Shown piece by piece: positions 57,172 through 64,000 of a stretch of 64,000 nt of DNA (its first letter is position 1; the number at the start of each line of letters is the position of its first letter). The stretch spans positions 8,922,001 through 8,986,000 of the forward strand of contig NZ_CP109583.1 in assembly GCF_036250755.1 (NCBI RefSeq). Reading direction: 5' to 3'. The notes beneath the pieces were generated by a model. The model ran no database searches and had not been told where the DNA came from. It was given only the letters and a program-made list of their open reading frames with translations. The DNA is from Streptomyces uncialis (GTDB taxonomy: Bacteria > Actinomycetota > Actinomycetes > Streptomycetales > Streptomycetaceae). The position numbers were made by a program, and so were the translations under genes.

Positions 57172-58278
57172 ATGTCCGACGCGCGCCGCCACATCGACGC
57201 GCTGTCAGGTCACGCCAAGGTGCTGTCGAGTGCCGATCGGGTCACTGACACACGTGAACTCTTCAGCCGGACGTCCGCCAAGCTGCGACGGCTTATTCCG
57301 TTCGACTCAGCCGTATGGGCGGCCACCGACCCGGAGACAGGTCTCATCACCGCGCCGATGCTGGTGGAGAACCTCGGCTCCGGCGAGGGCTGCGCCCAGT
57401 ACTGGGAAAGCGAACTCCTGGAGGAGAACGTCCTCCCGTTCCGGGACCTCGCCCGCGCCGCCGTCCCGGCGGCCGGTCTGCGCGCGGCCACCGGCGACCT
57501 GCCCGCGCGCAGCGCGCGCTTCCGCCGGTTGCTCGGAAGCCAGGGCGTGGACGACGAGCTACGGGCCGTGCTGCGGGTCGGCGACCGGCCATGGGGCGTG
57601 GTGAGCCTGTTCCGTATGCGCGGTGGCGCCCCGTTCGGCCCGGCCGAGATCACGCTGCTGGCCGGTCTGTCCGGTCCGCTGGCGTCGCGGGTGCGCCGGT
57701 TCGCCCGCCCGTCCGCGTCCGGCCACGGAAGCGACGCACCAGCGCCCGGACTGGTGCTCCTCGACCCTTCCGGCGAGCCGACGTCGATCAACGACGAGGC
57801 GCGGCAGCACCTCGCTCAACTCCCTGAAGGTCCTTCCATCCCCTCGCGGTTGGGCCTGAGGCTGCCGATCTGGGTGGTCGCCACGGCGTTGCAGGCCCGG
57901 GCGATCGCCCTGGGCCGCGACCGGGCAGGCGGCGCGAGGACACGCATCCGAACCGTTGACGGCCGTTGGTTGACCTGCCACGCCTCCTGTCTCAGCGGTC
58001 CCGCTGGGCAACCCGGTCCCGTGGCACTCGTCATCGAGCCGGCGGCCGCCACCGACCGTGCGGTCCTCATCGCCGAGGCGTACGGCCTGACGCCGCGGGA
58101 GCTGGAGATCACCCAGCTCATCACGCGCGGGCTGCCCACCACCGAGATCGCCGCCACACTGTTCATCTCCCCGCACACCGTGCGCGACCATCTCAAGGCC
58201 GTCTTCGTCAAGGCAGAGGTCTCCAGCCGAGGTGGACTCGTCGCACGACTCTTCGGCGAGCACTACCGGCCCGTGTGA
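57172..58278 (+). CDS. LuxR-type transcriptional regulator with GAF-like sensor
   Basis: A 368-residue regulator starting at ATG 57172 behind gaggga. Residues about 20-180 look like a GAF domain (FDSAVWAATDPETGLITAPM, RAVLRVGDRPWGVVSLFRMR). The middle is a second PAS/GAF-like region. The C-terminus has the LuxR HTH: YGLTPRELEITQLITRGLPT and FISPHTVRDHLKAVFVKAEV. It has no receiver domain. It is divergent from the flavoprotein gene and probably regulates it in response to a small molecule. Confidence 0.9.
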   Translation: MSDARRHIDALSGHAKVLSSADRVTDTRELFSRTSAKLRRLIPFDSAVWAATDPETGLITAPMLVENLGSGEGCAQYWESELLEENVLPFRDLARAAVPAAGLRAATGDLPARSARFRRLLGSQGVDDELRAVLRVGDRPWGVVSLFRMRGGAPFGPAEITLLAGLSGPLASRVRRFARPSASGHGSDAPAPGLVLLDPSGEPTSINDEARQHLAQLPEGPSIPSRLGLRLPIWVVATALQARAIALGRDRAGGARTRIRTVDGRWLTCHASCLSGPAGQPGPVALVIEPAAATDRAVLIAEAYGLTPRELEITQLITRGLPTTEIAATLFISPHTVRDHLKAVFVKAEVSSRGGLVARLFGEHYRPV

Positions 58279-58558
58279 GCACCCCCCCCGCACAGGCGTC
58301 GAAGCGGCGGCGGCCGGTCTCGATGTGACCGAGGTACTGAGTGACACATCTGCGCGGCCGTCGTCGGCCGCCTCACCTCCGGCGGCGACAACATCGGCAC
58401 CGGTCACCGGTCACCGGCATCGACGCCTACCGCCTGGCCACCACTCGACCACGCGACCACTCGCGTCCGAGCCGGAGGGCGGGCCGCCGACCGGCCTCGC
58501 TTCACCGGTCGGCAGGGCCTCGATCCGCCGTGTCGGACGGGTGGGGCAGGATGTCTCC

Positions 58559-59191
58559 ATGGCACAGCAGACCTTGCCCCCGTCGGAGTCCTGGCGCCTG
58601 ATCGACGCCTGGCTGGCCACGCACGCGGCCGCCGATTCCGCACTCCTCAATGCGGCGGCGACACCGGACGAGATCCGACACGCGGAACAGATCCTCGGCG
58701 CCCGGCTGCCCGATGACCTCGCCGCATCCCTGCGATGCCACAACGGCGTGAGCGCCTGGACGACCTTCCTGCCGGAGCAGTCCCCGCTCACGGTGAGCGG
58801 CATCGTGGACCGCTGGCAGACCTGCGTGGACATCGCGGCGGACAACGACGGCCTGACTCCTCGCCCCTGGGAAGAGGAGCCTTGGTGGCACCGCCTCTGG
58901 GTCCCCTGGGCCGAGAGCGCCGACGGCGTGGCGCAGGTCATCGACCGACGTCCTGGCCCTGACACGGGGCGTCTCGGCTGGGCGGGCCACGGCGGTGGCG
59001 GTGACTTCACCGATTCCTGGCCCGATCTGGCGAGCCTTCTCCACGCGGTCGCGCAAGCACTCCATGAAGGCGGGGGCGTCCGCGGACTGCACCCCTACCT
59101 CACCACGCAAGGTGGGGTGTGGTGGGACGAAGAGGGCTGCGGCGAGGTGAACGGTCGCCCGCTGAAGTCCGCACCGATCGGGCTGCCCTGA
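58559..59191 (+). CDS. SMI1/KNR4-family protein
   Basis: A 210-residue cytosolic protein of the SMI1/KNR4 (SUKH) superfamily: SWRLIDAWLATHAAADSALL, IRHAEQILGARLPDDLAASL, then CHNGVSAW, with the typical WVPWAESADGVAQVIDRRPG and a late SWPDLASLLHAV. In bacteria this fold is common among immunity proteins for contact-delivered toxins and also among intracellular regulators. No partner toxin is adjacent. The start at ATG 58559 has no clear ribosome site. Confidence 0.87.
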   Translation: MAQQTLPPSESWRLIDAWLATHAAADSALLNAAATPDEIRHAEQILGARLPDDLAASLRCHNGVSAWTTFLPEQSPLTVSGIVDRWQTCVDIAADNDGLTPRPWEEEPWWHRLWVPWAESADGVAQVIDRRPGPDTGRLGWAGHGGGGDFTDSWPDLASLLHAVAQALHEGGGVRGLHPYLTTQGGVWWDEEGCGEVNGRPLKSAPIGLP

Positions 59192-59290
59192 CCCCCGGCC
59201 GACGCAGACCGCCGCCGAGCCGACGCGAACCACCCGGCCGCTCCTGGTTCCCACCAGCACTTTCGAGGTCTCCGACCCCGGTCGTTCTCA

Positions 59291-60166
<876 letters not shown>

Positions 60167-60247
60167 TCAGGACCTGAAACAACATCTCAGCCTTTCACCG
60201 GTCGGCGGCCGCCGAGGGGAGAACAGCCGACCGGGGCACGAACCTGC

Positions 60248-61342
60248 TCAGCGTGTGGCTATCCGGAAGGTGCTGAGTACGGCCTTGTGGTCGGTCGGCC
60301 AGGTCCAGGTGGGCTCCCAGAACCTGTCCCTGCCCGACTCCGGCACCCGTTCGTTGCGGACGATGGTGCTGGACGGCCCGACGATCACGCTGTCGAGCAG
60401 CCGGATCCGCCGGTCCGGGTGGTAGAAGACGAAGTCGATCCGGTCCCGCTCGTCGGCCTTCGGCGCCCAGGTGAGCTGGCCGACGTCGGCGCCCGGGTTG
60501 TCGCTCGGCCAGGTGAAGCCCGGCCTGCGGACGGGATCCGGGTGGATCACGCGATAGCTGTCGCGGAATCCGGCGTCCTCGATCGCCTGCGTTGTCGACC
60601 ACTTGACGACGGCGCCGTTGTGGTCGAACAAGTTCCGGGTCCGGTGGTTCCAGTCCCGGTGGGAGGGCTCGTTGAAGTCACCGGCCAGCAGCGTGAGCCG
60701 CCCCTTGGCCCGCTCCTTCGCGGCGTCCGCGAGTACCGTCCTCGTCACCTCCGTACGTCCCGAGGCCGCGTTGAGCTGTGTGATCAGGCCGGTATCGGTG
60801 ACCGGACCGGTCGGGATCTCGTCCCAGCCGTACTCGGAGGTCTCCAGGGGCGTGGGCGTGCCACCGCCGTACCCGCGCGGCAGGTAGTTGACGTAATAGC
60901 GGTACTCCAGGTGCCCGGAGTAGGCCGCGACCTCGGTGCCGTGGACCGAGACGACCGCCTTCGACCAGTACGGGAACGACGCGTGCTCGATGATCGGGTA
61001 GCGCGAGATCACCGCGGGATCGGCTGGGTTCTCGTTGTCGAAGTAGGTCAGCCCGCGCTCGGCGAGATCGGCCAGGAGATGGGCCACCCGCTCCGGGTTC
61101 GACTCGCTGAGCATCACCACGTCCGGCTTGACCGCGGCGATGGTGTCGGCGATCCCCGCCCGGCCGCCGGGCACCCGGCTACCGCCGAGCCAGATGTTGA
61201 ACTGCATGACCTTGAGCGTTCGGTGCGACGGCCTGCGGTGCTTCCGCGCATCCTGCGGGGCGGCCTCGGCCGTGCCCATTGCCAGCACTCCCGCTCCGAC
61301 GGTCGCGCCGACCATCCCGAGCAGTTCGCGACGCTTGACCAT
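60248..61342 (-). CDS. Secreted endonuclease/exonuclease/phosphatase-fold protein
   Basis: A 364-residue precursor starting at ATG 61342 behind ggagg. The N-terminus MVKRRELLGMVGATVGAGVL has a twin-arginine pair and a hydrophobic core ending GTAEA, consistent with Tat or Sec export. The mature domain has the family's active-site series: KVMQFNIWLGG, MLSESNPERV, SGHLEYRYY, LLAGDFNEPSHRDW, RIDFVFYHPD and PTDHKAVLSTF. It may be a phosphodiesterase, nuclease or sphingomyelinase-like enzyme. It is separated by 87 bases from the esterase remnant. Confidence 0.9.
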   Translation of the reverse strand: MVKRRELLGMVGATVGAGVLAMGTAEAAPQDARKHRRPSHRTLKVMQFNIWLGGSRVPGGRAGIADTIAAVKPDVVMLSESNPERVAHLLADLAERGLTYFDNENPADPAVISRYPIIEHASFPYWSKAVVSVHGTEVAAYSGHLEYRYYVNYLPRGYGGGTPTPLETSEYGWDEIPTGPVTDTGLITQLNAASGRTEVTRTVLADAAKERAKGRLTLLAGDFNEPSHRDWNHRTRNLFDHNGAVVKWSTTQAIEDAGFRDSYRVIHPDPVRRPGFTWPSDNPGADVGQLTWAPKADERDRIDFVFYHPDRRIRLLDSVIVGPSSTIVRNERVPESGRDRFWEPTWTWPTDHKAVLSTFRIATR

Positions 61343-62394
61343 CAATGACCTCCAGTAACTGCCATGCACCCATGACCCGGTCACGATTCGACCTGGGCCG
61401 GGACAAGCGTCGAGGCCTCGCGTGTATGACACATGAACCCAGCCGCAACGTCAGATATTGAATGATCAACAGCTGTGCGGGCGTGTTCTGCCGACCCGTG
61501 CCGACGCCCGACGCGGCCCGGCCCAGTTGACGAAGCGGCAGGGGAGCGTGGCACGGCGACCGCGTGGTGCCGGTGCGCGCGGCGGGTGCGCCTCGCCTCC
61601 GGACACACCCGCGCCTCGTCCCCTTGAGGTCCGGCCCGAACATGTGGTCTTCCACATCGCGGCCAGGCTGGCAAAGGCGCCGATGTCGCCGTGCGCACCC
61701 CGGTCGCCGCTCGTGACCACCGGGTGCGTGCACCAGGACAGCCTGGCGACCCCAGGTCGGGCGGGGGCGACGCCTCAGTCGTCGAGTGATGTTCCGGGCA
61801 CCGCAGGACCAGCACGACCACTCACCGGGCAGTGCTCACCGGAACGAGAATCCGCACCCGCTGCTCACTCCCGTGTCCGCCTTCGCCACGGCGATCCCGA
61901 GGTGCGCCGTATCCGCGACGATCACGGTGACGCTGCTCGCGGGTGCCTCGGTCCGCCCGCCCGGCGGGATGTCCGTGTGGGTCATACGGGGGCGGTGGGC
62001 GGACGGGGGCCCGGGGGAGGGGCCCCACTTCTGCGCCGCGGGGGTGGCGAGGAGTGACGTGGGCCGTCGCCGGTTTGTCGGGTGACCCCGATGGAATCTT
62101 GGCGTCGGCGCCCTGCCGCTACCCGTACGGGGAGGTCCGAGTAGGCCGGTGAGAGGGCGGCCGAACGGCTGGCCCTGTCCGCAGGTTCTCCTCTGACCAG
62201 GCCTTTCGGCCCGCACGGGACACGGTCGTGTGGTGGGCCGGGGTATCAGGGCGGCCGGTCGTCAAAGGGACACGGGGTGATTTCGGTGCTTGTCTTCCGG
62301 TGTGAGCCGCTTCGGTTCCCGCTCATGTGGAATCGCGGTCCGGCTGTCGTGCCGGATCCTCCGGGCTCACCCTTCTCCCGACAGGGGTTCTCTC
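61343..62394. other. 1-kb stretch with no supported gene
   Basis: Short open frames on both strands lack family motifs, ribosome sites and consistent third-position bias. The stretch between about 61500 and 62150 is GC-rich but alternates frames, as a decayed gene would. I could not identify an ancestor. The last 170 bases must contain the promoter of the alanine-rich gene. Confidence 0.45.
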
Positions 62395-62805
62395 ATGAAG
62401 CTGCACCGCATCGCCGTCACGTCCCTCACCGCGGGTGCCCTTCTGGCCGGCGGCAGTGCCATCGCGTGGGCCGGTGCCGACGCGCCCGCCGCATCGGCCG
62501 GTCGTACAGCGGCCGATCCCGTCGCCTGCGCGGCTTCGACCACAGCTGCCGCCACCTCGGCGGCCAACGCCGCTGCCGCCGCCGACGCGGCCAAGGCCGA
62601 CGCGGCGACAGCCGCCGCTGCCGCCAAGGCCGTCGCCGCCGCGATCGCCGCGGCGGAGCCGTACGCGGTCCTCGCCGAGACCGCCGCCACCGCGACCGAG
62701 GCGACCGCCGCCGCGGTCACCTCCGCCGACGCGAGTGCCGCCGCCACCACGACCGCTGCCGCCGCCACCCAGGCGGCCGTCACCGCCTGCGCGGTTGCCC
62801 CCTGA
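62395..62805 (+). CDS. Alanine-rich secreted protein
   Basis: A 136-residue precursor with a signal peptide (MKLHRIAVTSLTAGALLAGG, cleavage near AWA). The mature chain is roughly half alanine with regular Thr, Asp and Lys (AAAADAAKADAATAAAAAKA), predicting one long amphipathic helix. Two cysteines bracket it (DPVACAAS near the start, VTACAVAP at the end), so it could close into a helical hairpin. It resembles no enzyme. The start lacks a strong ribosome site. Function unknown. Confidence 0.7.
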   Translation: MKLHRIAVTSLTAGALLAGGSAIAWAGADAPAASAGRTAADPVACAASTTAAATSAANAAAAADAAKADAATAAAAAKAVAAAIAAAEPYAVLAETAATATEATAAAVTSADASAAATTTAAAATQAAVTACAVAP

Positions 62806-63202
62806 CCCACCGCTCCCGTACGGTCCCGGCGGCCGGGGTCGTCGTACGGGCCACGGCGATGGCCGCACACTTGTCGACTCCCCAGCCCGGGCTGCCGTCG
62901 CCTGGGGCGAGACGGCTCCCGTCGCCGCGGTGAACGCGGCGAACACGGCAGGTGGGAGCGGGGGCGCGGTGAACGCCCTTGATCCGTGAGCTGTGCCTCG
63001 CTCGGCCGGTTCCAGGGATCGGGACCCGGGTCCGGAGCAGGACGTCTCCGGTGTCCTGGACGGACAGGAAGGCGACCGCGGTGTCCTCTCCCACTGGCAG
63101 TGGGGTGAGCGGGTGGGTGGCGACCGCCTCGCCCAGGGCTCGCCACAGCACATACGCCGTGGTGTCCGACTCGATCAGCATCTCCACCTCGGGGTTCAGC
63201 AC
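62780..63202 (-). CDS. Unknown protein, N-terminal half well supported
   Basis: GTG 63202 follows ggagag by seven bases and opens MLNPEVEMLIESDTTAYVLW, RALGEAVATHPLTPLPVGED, then VAFLSVQDTGDVLLRTRV. This first half looks like a folded domain. The remainder turns arginine/proline-rich and runs into the end of the convergent alanine-rich gene by 26 bases, so the true protein may end earlier by frameshift or the 3' part may have decayed. Function unknown. Confidence 0.4.
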   Translation of the reverse strand: MLNPEVEMLIESDTTAYVLWRALGEAVATHPLTPLPVGEDTAVAFLSVQDTGDVLLRTRVPIPGTGRARHSSRIKGVHRAPAPTCRVRRVHRGDGSRLAPGDGSPGWGVDKCAAIAVARTTTPAAGTVRERWVRGQPRRR

Positions 63203-63472
63203 GGGCGCACTCTCCAAAAGTCGCAGGGGGTTTCTCCGGGAGCATCCGTGACCCGGTGGCACCGCACAGGCCCCGGCGATGTCTTGCGGCTCCACCGGCA
63301 CGAGCGGCGCGGTGGCGGTGCTCTCGGGGACGACGGCTCCTCAGGTACGGGCCGCCCCGCTAACCGCGGCGGCCTCCAGGACACCCTCGAACTGCGGACC
63401 TGTGGACAGAGTCCGGCGCGGAGCCACTGAGGTCGGACCGATGAGGGAACGGGATCGGTCTAGGCTGCGGTG

Positions 63473-63954
63473 GTGAACTACAGCGAGGTCGAGGCAAGCA
63501 TTCTCCGGCTGGTCACCGAAGCCACCGAGGACAGTGCCCGCGCCTTCGCGGAGCAGACCGTCACCCGCCTGGTCCGGCCGGAACTGCTGCGCGCCGCCGC
63601 CGAGGACGAACTCACCGAGGATGCCCGAACGGCCTCACCACCGGGTGCGCGAACGTCCTGATGATGGGCCCCGCCGAACTGCACGACCTGCTCGCGGCGA
63701 TCGACGGCGGAATCCTGGTCGACGACGGTCTGGACACCGGAGTCCTCACCGCCGTCACCGCCGTCACCGCATTGGAGCACTGGAAGAACTACCTGGAGCA
63801 GAACCGGCGCAGCGAGCTCTACGAACTCGCCGTCCGTTCCATCGAGGACATCGACCATGAAGTGTCCGCCACCCTCGACGACTTTCTCGCCACACCGGAG
63901 ATGGCGGCCGAGTACGCACGCATCCGCCGACTGCTGACCCCCGGACCGGAGTAG
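63473..63954 (+). pseudogene. Frameshifted gene of an uncharacterised helical protein
   Basis: GTG 63473 opens NYSEVEASILRLVTEATEDS, RAFAEQTVTRLVRPELLRAA, then EDELTED. From about 63630 the coding signal passes to the next frame, which continues GLTTGCANVLMMGPAELHDL, LAAIDGGILVDDGLDTGVLT, ELYELAVRSIEDIDHEVSAT to a TAG at 63954. Joined, the two give about 160 residues of a helical acidic protein. A one-base indel explains the break. Programmed frameshift or sequencing error are alternatives. I do not recognise the family; the ELYELAVRSIEDIDH region suggests an immunity-type fold, but that is a guess. Confidence 0.6.
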
Positions 63955-64000
63955 GCGGCACCCGCCCGCTGCGTACAGCAGGGCAGGGCCGATGGCAACG

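Noticed and set aside
61458..62057. A 199-codon plus-strand frame in the 1-kb empty stretch
   Set aside because: Composition is that of random GC-rich sequence, and the frame bias is not maintained along its length.

Overview
The window looks like a chromosomal segment of a Streptomyces or a close relative. Third codon positions are almost saturated with G or C, GTG and TTG starts are common, and stop/start overlaps (ATGA, GTGA) are frequent. Regulators of the BTAD/AfsR, TetR, TioE-type MerR and NarL classes are typical of that group. I see no rRNA, tRNA, CRISPR array or intact insertion sequence. The many small regulator/transporter/enzyme modules, decayed genes and toxin-immunity genes suggest accessory rather than core chromosome, but the location is inference.

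Region 1 (1-13.2 kb) is the right-hand end of a nonribosomal peptide, probably siderophore, cluster. A FecE/FepC-type ABC ATPase (cut by the window) is followed by a 3350-residue NRPS with order C-A-T-E-C-A-T-E-C and no thioesterase, then a DHA2-type MFS exporter, then a class I DAHP synthase. All are tightly packed or overlapping. A 34-bp perfect hairpin closes the operon. Catechol starter genes and any releasing enzyme would have to lie to the left.

Region 2 (13.4-28 kb) holds a secreted alpha/beta hydrolase, an MMPL transporter followed by a NarL-family two-component system, two small unknown genes, a glycine-repeat secreted protein, a DUF1326 protein with a CxCxxxCxC motif behind two near-identical metal-type operators, a TerB-like protein, and a divergent pair of MFS exporter and BTAD/NB-ARC regulator.

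Region 3 (28-41 kb) has a methyltransferase/TetR divergent pair with two tandem operators, an APH-fold kinase, and an operon of amino-acid/amine permease, zinc alcohol dehydrogenase and aldehyde dehydrogenase under a divergent TetR. It also has a remnant of a lost ABC ATPase, then a membrane protein, sensor kinase and response regulator, followed by an ABC-2 ATPase and permease.

Region 4 (41-55 kb) contains a TetR/membrane-protein pair, a secreted SRPBCC protein, and three glyoxalase-fold proteins. One of these and a divergent DUF1801 gene share a strikingly conserved promoter element. Next come an erythromycin-esterase-like gene facing a double-HTH MerR (TioE-type) regulator, a TauE/SafE permease, a divergent secreted RNase (barnase/RNase Sa type) and barstar pair, a GNAT enzyme and a six-blade tectonin-like protein.

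Region 5 (55-64 kb) has a FAD/NAD(P)-binding protein opposite a LuxR regulator with palindromic sites, a SMI1/KNR4 immunity-type protein, a wrecked carboxylesterase, a secreted endonuclease/exonuclease/phosphatase-fold protein, a 1-kb stretch without a convincing gene, an alanine-rich secreted protein and a frameshifted gene at the end.

The most interesting unexplained signals are the shared divergent promoter element at 44.3-44.6 kb, the 38-bp perfect palindrome inside the NRPS coding sequence, the DUF1326 protein with paired operators, and the duplicated sensor membrane domain at 36.3-37.3 kb.
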